Assembly: GCF_000384315.1 (NCBI RefSeq)
Contig: NZ_ARVW01000001.1
Coordinates: 9,035,001 to 9,099,000 of the forward strand
Reading direction: 5' to 3'
DNA length: 64,000 bases
From: Amycolatopsis nigrescens CSC17Ta-90
Lineage (GTDB): Bacteria > Actinomycetota > Actinomycetes > Mycobacteriales > Pseudonocardiaceae
The notes beneath the pieces were generated by a model. That model had not been told where the DNA came from. It saw only the letters and a program-made list of their open reading frames with translations, and made no database searches. How positions within the stretch are numbered: the first letter of the stretch is position 1; each line of letters begins with the position of its first letter. A program made the position numbers and the translations under genes. Positions 18,313 to 26,435 of this stretch are shown here, piece after piece.

Positions 18313-19577
18313 CACGCCACCCCCATCGAAAGCGCGGCGGCCGCACCGGCGGCGCAGCCGTCTTCGTGGAAGCCCCAGCCGTGGTAGGCGCCGGCATAGG
18401 CGACCCGGCCGTCGTTCAGCTCGGGCAGCCGGCGTTGCGCGGCCACCGACTCCGGGGTGTGCACCGGATGCTCGTAGACCATCCTGGCCAGCACGCTGCC
18501 CGGCCGCGGCCGGCGGGCCGCGTTGAGCGTGACCACGTAGCGCTCCGGTTCCGCGAGCCGCATCAGCCGGTTCATGTCGTAGCTGACCTGCACCGCCCCA
18601 GCATCCGCGCCGCAGGCCGAGGTCACGTAGTTCCAGCCGGCGCGGGCGCCAGGACGGGTGGGCAGCAGTTCCGCGTCGGTGTGCAGCCACGCCTCATTGC
18701 GGGAGTACCGGAAGGCACCGAGCACCTCCAGTTCAGCCGTGGTCGGCTCGGCCAGCACGCGCAGCGCCTGGTCCGGATGGGTGGCCAGGACCACCCGGTC
18801 CACAAGGTGCCTGCTGTCGGCGTCGTCCCGGATCTCGATCCCGCCCGCCGTCCGGCGCACCGACCGGACCGGGGTGGACAGGTGCACCGCGGTGAGCTCT
18901 TTCGCGGCACGCTCCACGTACTCGCGTGAGCCGCCGACCACGGTCCGCCAGGCCGGTGAACCACCGACCGAGAGCATGCCGTGGTTGCGCAGGAACTCGA
19001 ACAGGTAGCGCGCGGGGTAGCGCAGGGTGTCCGTCCTGTCCGCGGACCAGACCGTGCACACCAGCGGCAGCAGGAAATGGTCCACGAAGTACTTCGTGTA
19101 ACCGCCGATCGCGACGAACGCGCCGATGGTGACGTCCCCGGCCTCCGGCGCGCCGAGCACCCGCAGCGCGTGCCGGTGGAACCTGGTCACCTCGGTCAGC
19201 ATCCGCAGATAGCGCGGCCGGACCAGGTTTCCCGGCTGGGCGAACAGCCCGAGCGGGCCCTTGGCGCCGGCGAACTCGAGGCCGCAGCCGTCGCAGCGGA
19301 TGCTCATCGACATCTCGGTTTCCCTGGTGCGCACGCCCAGCTCGCCGAACAACCGGCGCAGCTTCGGGTAGGTCCGCTCGTTGTGCACGATGAACCCCGA
19401 GTCCACCCCGATGGTGCCGCCGTGCGCACTGGGCACGTCGTGCGTGTGGGCGTGGCCGCCGAGCCGATCGTCGGACTCGAAGAGCAGCACCTGGTAGCGA
19501 CGTCGCAGCAAGTAGGCGGCCGTCAGGCCGGCCACCCCGCCGCCGATCACGCCGACCCGTTCTCCGATCATGTTCAC
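18309..19577 (-). CDS. FAD-dependent amine oxidase-like oxidoreductase
   Basis: A 422-aa flavoprotein with an N-terminal Rossmann motif GVIGGGVAGLTAAYLL and the following FESDDRLGGHAHT, as in NAD/FAD amine oxidases of the sigK locus. Substrate is unknown; context suggests redox chemistry on membrane lipid chains. The start is either GTG 19577 or ATG 19571. GTG is preferred because a CCGAAT -10 element ends exactly 7 nt before it, giving a likely leaderless mRNA. It is the first gene of the sigK operon. Confidence 0.88.
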   Translation of the reverse strand: MNMIGERVGVIGGGVAGLTAAYLLRRRYQVLLFESDDRLGGHAHTHDVPSAHGGTIGVDSGFIVHNERTYPKLRRLFGELGVRTRETEMSMSIRCDGCGLEFAGAKGPLGLFAQPGNLVRPRYLRMLTEVTRFHRHALRVLGAPEAGDVTIGAFVAIGGYTKYFVDHFLLPLVCTVWSADRTDTLRYPARYLFEFLRNHGMLSVGGSPAWRTVVGGSREYVERAAKELTAVHLSTPVRSVRRTAGGIEIRDDADSRHLVDRVVLATHPDQALRVLAEPTTAELEVLGAFRYSRNEAWLHTDAELLPTRPGARAGWNYVTSACGADAGAVQVSYDMNRLMRLAEPERYVVTLNAARRPRPGSVLARMVYEHPVHTPESVAAQRRLPELNDGRVAYAGAYHGWGFHEDGCAAGAAAALSMGVAW

Positions 19578-19584
19578 GGCGGGG

Positions 19585-19611
19585 ATTCGGTGCCGCCGCC
19601 GGGCTGGATTG
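19585..19611 (-). promoter_or_regulatory. Candidate SigK-type promoter of the oxidoreductase-sigK operon
   Basis: On the minus strand CAATCC (complement of 19606-19611), 15-bp spacer, CCGAAT (complement of 19585-19590). The published mycobacterial SigK consensus is CCATCC, 16-17 bp, CCGAAT. The -10 matches fully and lies 7 nt from the GTG start. Confidence 0.6.
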
Positions 19612-19636
19612 GCCGGGTGACCCGGACCACAGCGAC

Positions 19637-19663
19637 CCATCGGGCCCGCTCGCGGCGCCGAAC
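19637..19663 (+). promoter_or_regulatory. Candidate SigK-type promoter of the CFA synthase gene
   Basis: CCATCG, 15-bp spacer, CCGAAC, the same spacing as the divergent promoter. The -10 ends 7 nt before the ATG at 19671, so the mRNA would be leaderless. The matched spacing on both strands supports a shared sigma factor. Confidence 0.6.
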
Positions 19664-19670
19664 CCCCGGT

Positions 19671-20727
19671 ATGGCTGTCAGTCCCGCGATCCGGTTGTCC
19701 GAGTTCCTGACCGAGCTGCTCGGCGGCCCGCTGCCGGTGGGCCTGCGGACCTGGGACGGGGTGCGCGCCGGCCCGCCAGACGCGCCGACGGTGGTGCTGC
19801 GCAACCGCCGGGCGCTGCGGCGGCTGCTGTACTCCCCCGGCGAGCTCGGGCTGGCCAGGGCCTACGTGTCCGGTGACCTGGAGGTGGAGGGCGACCTGAC
19901 CGAAGGGTTCCGCCGGGCGTGGGCGCCGGCCCGCTCCGGCCTGCTGTCCGGGCCGCGGATGGGACTGCGCCGCTGGGCCGGGGCGGCCGGGCTGGCGCTG
20001 CGGCTCGGCGCGGTGGGCCCGCCGCCGAGACCACCCGCCGAGGAGGCCAGGCTTTCCGGCGTCCTGCACAGCCCGCTGCGCGACCGGTCCGCGATCGCGC
20101 ACCACTACGACCTCGGCAACGCCTTCTACCGGCTGCTGCTAGACGAGTCGATGGCCTACTCCAGCGGCTACTGGACGCCCGAGACGCAGAGCCTGGCCGA
20201 GGCCCAGCGGGACAAGCTGGAGATGATCTGCCGGAAGCTGGGCCTGCGGCCCGGCATGCGGCTGCTCGACGTCGGCTGCGGCTGGGGTTCCCTGCTCATC
20301 CACGCGGCCGAGCGGCACGGGGTGCTGGCGACCGGGGTGACGCTGTCCGCCGAGCAGGAGCGGCACATCCGGGGCAGGCTCGAAGCACTGGAGCTGACCG
20401 AAAAGGTGCGGGTGCGCCGGCTCGACTACCGCGAACTCGGCAGTATCCAATTCGAGGTCCCATTCGAGCCCTTCGACGCGGTGGCTTCGGTCGAGATGGG
20501 CGAGCACGTCGGCGAGGGCAACTACCCGATCTACGCCGGCCTGCTGCACCGGATGCTGAAACCGGGCGGGCGGCTGCTGCTCCAGCAGATGTCCCGCGGG
20601 CCGGTGGCGCCGGGTCGGCGGCGCGCTCGCCTTCGAGGAGAACCGGATGGGCGTCGACCAGATCCTCGCGGTGCGGCCCGGCGCCGACGGCCGCACCGGC
20701 CTACCGCTGACCAGGGAATGGCCGTGA
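19671..20727 (+). pseudogene. Cyclopropane-fatty-acid synthase family gene with internal deletion and frameshift
   Basis: The first 315 codons are a normal CFA/UfaA1-type methyltransferase: the N-terminal domain, IAHHYDLGNAFYRLLLDESMAYSSGYW, SAM motif LLDVGCGWGSLLIHAAE, then MLKPGGRLLLQQMSRG. At about 20616 the frame changes. The next frame reads GGALAFEENRMGVDQILAVRP and ends LPLTREWP, which is the usual C-terminus of this family. The middle, about 75 residues by comparison with usual family length and including the late active-site region, is missing. In the original frame the reading continues as unrelated sequence to 20798. This is either a recent decay event or an assembly error in GC-rich sequence. 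Confidence 0.8.
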
Positions 20728-20794
20728 GCGGGCACGTTCCCGGCTGCGGCAATCAGGGTAACCAGCACACGCGCAAACCGGCGGGACAAGGGCC

Positions 20795-21577
20795 GTGAGC
20801 GGGGTGGGAGTCACCTTGCTGAGCACCGCGGCGGTGACCGTCGTGGCGGTGCTGGTGACCTTCGCGATCGCCAGGTGGCGTGGGCGTTACGACACCATCG
20901 ACACCTTCTGGGGCCTGGGTTTCGCGTTGGTCTCGCTGGTCGCCTTCGAGCTGCCGGGCGGCGGCTCGGTGGCGCTGCGGATCGTGGTCACCGCGCTGAC
21001 CGTGCTGTGGGGTGTCCGACTCGCCGTCCACCTGCAGCTGCGCAACCGCAGGCTGCCGGAGGACCCGCGCTACGCGGAAATGGTGCGGCGGGCAGGTTCC
21101 CGGCCAGGACGGCGGATCTTCGTGCGGGTGTACCTGGTGCAGGCCGTGGTGCTGTGGTTCGTCTCGTTGCCGGTGCAGCTCGCCCAGTACGGCACCGGTT
21201 TCGGGGTCGCGGCCTGGTTCGGGGTGGCGCTCTGGGCGATCGGGTTCACCTTCGAGGCGATCGGCGACGAGCAGCTGCGCCGGTTCAAGGCCGATCCGGA
21301 GAACCGGGGGAAGGTGCTGCGGCACGGCCTGTGGCGGTACACCCGGCACCCGAACTACTTCGGCGACGCCTGCGTCTGGTGGGGCCTCTACCTGCTGGCC
21401 TGTTCGACCCCGCTGGGCGCGGCCACCGTGCTCTCCGCCGCCGCGATGACCTTCCTGCTGGCCAAGGGCACCGGGAAACCCTTGCTGGAAAAGGGAATGG
21501 AGAAGACCAGGCCCGGCTACCGCGACTACGTCGAACGCACCAGCGGCTTCTTCCCGTTGCCGCCGCGCAAGGTCTAG
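20795..21577 (+). CDS. DUF1295 / steroid 5-alpha-reductase-like membrane protein
   Basis: A 260-aa polytopic membrane protein with about six to seven hydrophobic helices. The C-terminal family signature GLWRYTRHPNYFGD is clear, followed by KPLLEKGMEKTRPGYRDY. Homologues occur in mycobacterial sigK loci and may reduce or methylate membrane lipid chains; the reaction is not established. GTG start at 20795 overlaps the end of the read-through CFA frame as GTGA. Confidence 0.88.
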   Translation: MSGVGVTLLSTAAVTVVAVLVTFAIARWRGRYDTIDTFWGLGFALVSLVAFELPGGGSVALRIVVTALTVLWGVRLAVHLQLRNRRLPEDPRYAEMVRRAGSRPGRRIFVRVYLVQAVVLWFVSLPVQLAQYGTGFGVAAWFGVALWAIGFTFEAIGDEQLRRFKADPENRGKVLRHGLWRYTRHPNYFGDACVWWGLYLLACSTPLGAATVLSAAAMTFLLAKGTGKPLLEKGMEKTRPGYRDYVERTSGFFPLPPRKV

Positions 21578-22146
21578 TTGTCGCTAAAGAAGATCGCGAA
21601 GAACTCCTCCACCGCACTGTCCACTTCTTCGCGCTCGCCGGTGGCCAGCAGGTCGAGCAGGGCGCCGCGGGCGAACGCCACCGCCATCCGCGCGCGGGCG
21701 CGGCGGACCGGGTCCTCCGGTGGCCTGCCCGGGGCGGCCAGCTCGGCCAGGTCGGCGAGCCAGGGTTCCACGGTCCCGCCGAGCGGCGAGGCCGCACCGG
21801 CCCGGCCGCCGAGGCTTTGGCCGTGCAGCTCGAAGAACAGCCGCGCGTAGGGCGCCAGCGCGGGATCGCTGAGCCGCCGCCAGAACGCGCGGGCGACCGC
21901 GTCCGGCGGCTTCCCGCCCGTCCGCAGGCCGGCCAGCGCTGCCCGCTGCCGGTCCTCCACCTCGCGGACCACCTCGCCCAGCAACCCTTCCCTGGTGCCG
22001 AAATGGTAGATCAGCATCCGGTGGCTGGTCCCGGCGCCGGCAGCGATCTGGCGCAGGCTGCGGTCGCCGACCCCCTCGGCGGCCAGATGATCGAGCACGC
22101 GGTTCAGCAGCGCACCCTTCGCGTCCGGTACCGCCTCCGCAACCAT
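21574..22146 (-). CDS. TetR-family transcriptional regulator
   Basis: A 190-aa repressor. The N-terminal helix-turn-helix (about 20-50) contains GDRSLRQIAAGAGTSHRMLIYHFGTREGLL. The C-terminal ligand domain is not informative. Start at ATG 22146, which sits inside the palindrome at 22145-22162. It is divergent from the SRPBCC gene with about 50 bp between them, so both are probably under its control. The stop overlaps the DUF1295 stop region by 4 bp on the opposite strand. Confidence 0.9.
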   Translation of the reverse strand: MVAEAVPDAKGALLNRVLDHLAAEGVGDRSLRQIAAGAGTSHRMLIYHFGTREGLLGEVVREVEDRQRAALAGLRTGGKPPDAVARAFWRRLSDPALAPYARLFFELHGQSLGGRAGAASPLGGTVEPWLADLAELAAPGRPPEDPVRRARARMAVAFARGALLDLLATGEREEVDSAVEEFFAIFFSDN

Positions 22147-22162
22147 GTACCGAATGGTACAT
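22145..22162. promoter_or_regulatory. TetR-type operator
   Basis: Perfect inverted repeat ATGTACC-GAAT-GGTACAT overlapping the start codon of the TetR gene and 33 bp upstream of the divergent SRPBCC gene. Position and symmetry fit an autoregulatory site. Confidence 0.7.
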
Positions 22163-22194
22163 TCGACGCAGCGGACGAGAAGCGGGAGGTGGCC

Positions 22195-22620
22195 ATGCGG
22201 CACGAAGTCTCGGTGACGATCGATGCGCCGGCCGAGCTGGTCTGGCGCACGCTCGAAGCGGTGGAGCAGTGGCCGGAGTGGACGCCGACGATGAGTTCGG
22301 TGCGCCGCAAGGACGAAGGCGAGTTCCGAGTCGGCAGCGAGGTCGAGGTCAAGCAGCCGCGACTGACCCCCGCGGTGTGGACGGTGACCGAGCTCGAACC
22401 CGGCAGGTCCTTCAACTGGCGCACCAAGGGCGCCGGCTTCCGCAGCACTGCCGAGCACCAGGTGATGACCGGCGAAAGCGGTGCGGTGACGGTGAAGCTG
22501 GCCTTCGAGATCTCCGGCCCGCTGTCCTGGCCGATCGCCAAGTTCGCCGGCGGGCTCGTCCGAAAGTACGTGGACACCGAGGCGGAGTCGCTCAAGCGCT
22601 GGTGCGAGGAGCACGCCTGA
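22195..22620 (+). CDS. SRPBCC (START-like) ligand-binding protein
   Basis: A 141-aa protein of the polyketide cyclase/SRPBCC superfamily: SVTIDAPAELVWRTLEAVEQWPEWTPT at the start and a C-terminal long helix (PIAKFAGGLVRKYVDTEAESLKRW). It probably binds a hydrophobic small molecule; ligand unknown. ATG at 22195 is preceded by GGGAGG. It is regulated together with the divergent TetR gene. Confidence 0.85.
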   Translation: MRHEVSVTIDAPAELVWRTLEAVEQWPEWTPTMSSVRRKDEGEFRVGSEVEVKQPRLTPAVWTVTELEPGRSFNWRTKGAGFRSTAEHQVMTGESGAVTVKLAFEISGPLSWPIAKFAGGLVRKYVDTEAESLKRWCEEHA

Positions 22621-22626
22621 TCGCCG

Positions 22627-23121
22627 CTACTCGCCGGTGCGGCCGTCGATCAGCTCGCGCAGCAGGTCCAGATGGCCGGCATGCCTGCCGGTCTCCTCGA
22701 TCAGGTGGATCAGCACGTATCGCAGGTTGACCTTCCGCCCGTCGCGGAACGGCACCTCGTCCGCCAGGTCGAGCTTCGCGGCGATCTCCCTGCTGAGCCG
22801 GCATTGCCGCTCGTACTCGGCACGCAGCCGGACGAGCGGGATGTCCATGGCGCGGCGGAACTCCGCGTCCCCGTCTTCGGTCAGCGCCGCCGCCCACGGG
22901 TCGGGCCGTCCGTCGAGTACCACGGCGAACCAGTAGGACTCCACGTAGCACAGGTGCCCGAGCAGGCCGGCGATCGTGGTCAGCTCGCTGGGCACCAGCC
23001 TCCGCCGCGCCTGTTCGTCGGTGAGCCCGTCGCTCTTCCGGAGCACCGCGTCGCGCAGGAGGTTCAGGAAGCCGTTCAGCTGCGCGCGTTCGTCGCCGGT
23101 GAGGTCGGGTTCGGTGATCAT
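22627..23121 (-). CDS. DinB-family metal-binding protein (DUF664 type)
   Basis: A 164-aa four-helix-bundle protein. His ligands are visible in LLGHLCYVESYWF and HLIEETGRHAGHLDLLRE, the latter typical of the DinB/YfiT metal site. Actinobacterial members include mycothiol-dependent transferases, so a thiol transfer role is possible but unproven. The gene converges on the SRPBCC gene with 6 bp between stops and diverges from the MarR gene. Confidence 0.85.
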   Translation of the reverse strand: MITEPDLTGDERAQLNGFLNLLRDAVLRKSDGLTDEQARRRLVPSELTTIAGLLGHLCYVESYWFAVVLDGRPDPWAAALTEDGDAEFRRAMDIPLVRLRAEYERQCRLSREIAAKLDLADEVPFRDGRKVNLRYVLIHLIEETGRHAGHLDLLRELIDGRTGE

Positions 23122-23149
23122 GACCGTCAGTCTGCCCGAGAGCCAATTA

Positions 23150-23163
23150 CATTGCGCACGATG
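23150..23163. promoter_or_regulatory. Possible OhrR box
   Basis: Imperfect palindrome CATTGCGCACGATG (10 of 14 positions symmetric), 24 bp upstream of the MarR/OhrR gene and between it and the divergent DinB-family gene. It resembles the AT-flanked, GCGC-centred sites known for actinobacterial OhrR. Confidence 0.4.
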
Positions 23164-23186
23164 AAATCGAGGGCTATGTTGTTCTC

Positions 23187-23669
23187 ATGTCGTCCTCCGG
23201 TTCGGCGCGAGACCGCGAACTCCTGCTCGAGGAGCAGGCGTGCTTCGCGCTCTACGCCGCGTCGCGGGCCGTCACCGACGTGTACCGCCCGTTGCTCAGC
23301 GAGCTCGGCCTGACCTATCCGCAGTACCTGGTGCTCCTGGTGCTGTGGGAACGGGACTCCCGGCCGGTCAAGGAGATCGCCACCGCGCTGCAACTGGACT
23401 ACGGCACCGTGTCCCCGCTGCTGAAACGGCTCGAAGCGAACGGGCTGGTGGCCCGCCGCCGGCTCGCCGACGACGAGCGCAGCGTCACCATCAGCCTCAC
23501 CGCGCAGGGCGCCGCCCTGCGCGAGCGCGCCACCGGGATCCCTTCGGTGATCGGCTGCGCCACCGGGCTTGGCGACGAAGAGCGGCGGGAGCTCATCCAG
23601 ACCCTGCGGAGGCTGACCGGTTCGGCCCTCGCAGCGACACCGAACAACACGGCAGCACCGAGCAACTAG
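23187..23669 (+). CDS. ohrR: MarR-family regulator, OhrR type
   Basis: A 160-aa winged-helix repressor of the organic-hydroperoxide-sensing OhrR subfamily. The reactive cysteine C19 is in EEQACFALYAASRAV, followed by GLTYPQYLVLLVLWE and the wing region RRRLADDERSVTISLT. Oxidation of C19 normally releases DNA. It lies 11 bp upstream of an OsmC/Ohr-type peroxidase on the same strand, the usual pairing. An imperfect palindrome at 23150 is a possible binding site. Confidence 0.92.
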   Translation: MSSSGSARDRELLLEEQACFALYAASRAVTDVYRPLLSELGLTYPQYLVLLVLWERDSRPVKEIATALQLDYGTVSPLLKRLEANGLVARRRLADDERSVTISLTAQGAALRERATGIPSVIGCATGLGDEERRELIQTLRRLTGSALAATPNNTAAPSN

Positions 23670-23679
23670 GAGGCAACAA

Positions 23680-24114
23680 ATGCCCAGCCGCGACGCCACC
23701 ACTCACTGGGAAGGCGATCTGCAGTCCGGCACCGGCCAGGTCACGCTGGATTCGTCCAACGCCGGCCAGTTCGCGGTGTCCTTCCCCACCCGCGCGGGCA
23801 ACCCGGACGGTCAGACCAGCCCGGAGGAGCTGATCGCCGCCGCGCACTCGTCCTGCCTGGCGATGAACCTCTCCGGTGTGCTCGCCTCCCAGGAGCTGGT
23901 CGCCGAGTCGATCGACGTCAGCGCCGAGGTCACCCTCGGGCCGGAGGACGGCGGCGGGTTCAAGATCAGCGGCATCGCGATCACCCTGCGCGCCAAGGTC
24001 GACGGGGTGGACGCGGACAAGTTCGCCGAACTGGCCGCCACCGCGGAGAAGACCTGCCCGGTCAGCAAGGCGCTGTCCGGCACCACCATCACCCTGGACG
24101 CCGCCCTCTCCTGA
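23680..24114 (+). CDS. OsmC/Ohr-family peroxiredoxin
   Basis: A 144-aa thiol peroxidase that detoxifies organic hydroperoxides. The two catalytic cysteines are C59 (AAHSSCLAMNL) and C126 (EKTCPVSKAL). Residues and length are of the OsmC class; partner OhrR immediately upstream suggests organic peroxide control. Start ATG at 23680 follows a strong AGGAGG. It is followed by palindromic element A copy 2 and converges on ftsQ. Confidence 0.92.
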   Translation: MPSRDATTHWEGDLQSGTGQVTLDSSNAGQFAVSFPTRAGNPDGQTSPEELIAAAHSSCLAMNLSGVLASQELVAESIDVSAEVTLGPEDGGGFKISGIAITLRAKVDGVDADKFAELAATAEKTCPVSKALSGTTITLDAALS

Positions 24115-24121
24115 CCCGCAG

Positions 24122-24167
24122 GTCGTGAGTGAAAAGTGTTGCTCCGGCAACACTTTTCACTCACGAC
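24122..24167. repeat. Palindromic element family A, copy 2
   Basis: Perfect inverted repeat with 21-bp arms and loop TCCG, sitting between the convergent osmC-like gene and ftsQ. Compared with 183-230 it keeps the core GTGTTGC-N4-GCAACAC. One pair differs on both arms (G-C versus A-T), a compensatory change. Its loop is the reverse complement of copy 1, so it is inserted the other way round. It can act as a bidirectional terminator. Confidence 0.85.
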
Positions 24168-24180
24168 CCGGCCCGGCGGC

Positions 24181-25011
24181 TCAGGAGACGGTGGGGAGTT
24201 CGGGGCTGGAGACGTCGTAGGTCTTGCCGTCCCTGGTCAACAGGGCGGCCAGCACCTTGGCCTTGCGGTCCACCTGTGCGGCGTTGCCCCAGCGCACCAG
24301 CTTCCCGTTGGAAAGGTTCAGCTCCACGCTGCCCGGCGTGGCCGCACCGGCGGCGGCGACCTGGCCGCGTAGCTGCGGCGGGATCGTGGCCAGCACCGCG
24401 GTCACCGCCCTGGTGCTCGGGTCGTCGGTGGCCACCTTGGTCAGCTTGAGCTGCGGCAGCCCACCCGGGTTCTCCTTGACCGTCTTGAAGTCGACCCCTT
24501 CACCATCCACCAGGTGGATTCCGTCGCCGAGCTCGTAGAACCCGATCGCGGTGCGCTCGGTGACGGTGATCTCGAGCGTCGACGGCCAGGACCGGGAGAC
24601 GTCCGCGGTGGCGATACCGGGCATCGCCACCACCCTGTTCCGGATCTGGTCGGTGTCCAGCCGGAGCATCGCGCGGCGGTCCGGCACCGCGGCGGCGGTG
24701 CGGATGTCCTCGACCGGCACGCCCTTCGCGCCCAGCACCTCGACCTGGCGCACTCCGAGCAGCGAGGTGAAGAAAAGCAGGTAGCCCACACCCGCCACGG
24801 TGAGCACGGTGAGCACCGCGATCCACCGCCGCCGCATCGCCTTCCGCCGGGTCGGCCGGGTGCCGGTGCGCTGCCGGGCGGCGGCGGGACGGCGGCCGCG
24901 GTTGCTGGCCGGGCCACGCCGGGCAGGGCGGCGTGCGGACTCGTCCCGGTCGCGCCGCTGCCGGGCCCCGCGAGTCTGCGTCGTCTGCCTGGTCTGCCTG
25001 GTCACGGCCAT
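24181..25011 (-). CDS. ftsQ: Divisome protein FtsQ
   Basis: Membrane protein that links early and late divisome components. It is 276 aa with a long Arg-rich cytoplasmic tail (1-62), one membrane segment (about 63-82), a POTRA domain (about 85-155, VRQVEVLGAKGVPVEDI) and the FtsQ beta domain. It starts 2 bp after murC ends and is the last gene of the mraZ-to-ftsQ run. ftsZ, which normally follows, is about 8 kb away. Confidence 0.93.
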   Translation of the reverse strand: MAVTRQTRQTTQTRGARQRRDRDESARRPARRGPASNRGRRPAAARQRTGTRPTRRKAMRRRWIAVLTVLTVAGVGYLLFFTSLLGVRQVEVLGAKGVPVEDIRTAAAVPDRRAMLRLDTDQIRNRVVAMPGIATADVSRSWPSTLEITVTERTAIGFYELGDGIHLVDGEGVDFKTVKENPGGLPQLKLTKVATDDPSTRAVTAVLATIPPQLRGQVAAAGAATPGSVELNLSNGKLVRWGNAAQVDRKAKVLAALLTRDGKTYDVSSPELPTVS

Positions 25012-25013
25012 GC

Positions 25014-26435
25014 TCAGTCCGTTCCGCTGCGGCGATCCAGTTCGGCCAGCACGTCCGGGCCCAGCTGGGTGACGTCGCCCGCGCCCATGGTGACCAGCAG
25101 GTCGCCCGGTTCGGCCAGCTCGCAGGCCAGGGTCACGACCCGGTCGAACGCCGGTTCGTAGTGCACGGTGGCGCCGGAGATCCGCTCGGCGATCAGCGCG
25201 CCGGTCACCCCGGGCTCCGGTTCCTCGCGGGCGCCGTAGACGTTCAGCACGACCACCTCGTCGGCCAGGCTCAGCGCCTCGGCGAACTCGGTGGCGAACA
25301 GTTTGGTGCGCGAGTACAGGTGCGGCTGGAAGATCACCACGACCCGGCCGTCCCCCGCGGCGTGCCGCACCGCGTGCAGCTGCGCGGCCACCTCGGTCGG
25401 GTGGTGCGCGTAGTCGTCGTACACCCGCACGCCGGCGGCGCGGCCCTTGAACTCGAACCGCCGGCGCACCCCGCCGAACGCGGCCAGTCCGTCGGCCAGC
25501 CCGTCGAGCGGTGCGCCGAGCTCCGTCCCGGCCAGCAGCGCGGCCACCGCGTTCGCCGCCATGTGCTCGCCCGGCACCGCGACCTTGAGGTCGATCTCCT
25601 TGCCGGACAACGAGATCCGCACCACCCCGCCGTCGCCGGACGGGGTGTAGGACAGGATCTTCGCGTCGTCGTGGCCGGTCACCGAGTGGCCGTAGCGGCG
25701 CACCCGCACCCCGTCAGCTTCCGCCCGCGCAGCCAGTTCCGCGGCCGGGGCGTCGTCCGCGCAGACGATCAGCACCCCGTCCGGCCGGATGCGCTTGGCG
25801 AACTCGGTGAACACCGCGACGTAGGCCTCCGCGGTGCCGTGGTGGTCCAGGTGGTCCGGCTCGACGTTCGTCACCACCGCCACCGACGGCGAGTAGATGA
25901 GGAACGAGCCGTCGCTCTCGTCGGCTTCGGCGACGAAGATGCCGCCTTCACCGTGGTGCGCGTTGGCGCCGGACTCGTTGAGGTCGCCGCCGATCGCGAA
26001 GGACGGGTCGAGCCGGCAGTGCTGCAGTGCGACGGTGAGCATCGACGTGGTGGAGGTCTTGCCGTGGGTGCCGGCGATGCAGGCCACCCGGTGCCCCTCC
26101 ATCAGCCCGGCCAGCGCCTCGGCCCGGTGCAGCACCGGGATACCGCGCTCGCGGGCGGCCGCCAGCTCCGGGTTGTCGCCCTTGATCGCGGTGGACACCA
26201 CCACCGCGGACGGCGCGCCCCCGGCGGAGTCCAGGTTCTCCGCGCGCTGCCCGATCTCGATCCTGGCGCCCTGCGCGCGCAGGGTGAGGAAGGCCCTGGA
26301 GTCCTTGGCGTCCGAGCCGGACACCTGGGCGCCCCTGGCCAGCAGGATGCGCGCGATACCGCTCATCCCAGCGCCGCCGATGCCGATCAGGTGCGCCCGC
26401 GTCAGCAGCTCGGGAAGTTCCAGCTCGCTGCTCAT
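25014..26435 (-). CDS. murC: UDP-N-acetylmuramate-L-alanine ligase
   Basis: Adds L-alanine to UDP-MurNAc, the first step of the peptide stem. The protein is 473 aa with the N-terminal Rossmann motif GIGGAGMSG and the ATP-binding GTHGKTSTT at 122-130. The ATG overlaps murG by 4 bp. A much longer open frame extends upstream in frame through murG and is an artefact of high GC. Confidence 0.96.
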   Translation of the reverse strand: MSSELELPELLTRAHLIGIGGAGMSGIARILLARGAQVSGSDAKDSRAFLTLRAQGARIEIGQRAENLDSAGGAPSAVVVSTAIKGDNPELAAARERGIPVLHRAEALAGLMEGHRVACIAGTHGKTSTTSMLTVALQHCRLDPSFAIGGDLNESGANAHHGEGGIFVAEADESDGSFLIYSPSVAVVTNVEPDHLDHHGTAEAYVAVFTEFAKRIRPDGVLIVCADDAPAAELAARAEADGVRVRRYGHSVTGHDDAKILSYTPSGDGGVVRISLSGKEIDLKVAVPGEHMAANAVAALLAGTELGAPLDGLADGLAAFGGVRRRFEFKGRAAGVRVYDDYAHHPTEVAAQLHAVRHAAGDGRVVVIFQPHLYSRTKLFATEFAEALSLADEVVVLNVYGAREEPEPGVTGALIAERISGATVHYEPAFDRVVTLACELAEPGDLLVTMGAGDVTQLGPDVLAELDRRSGTD

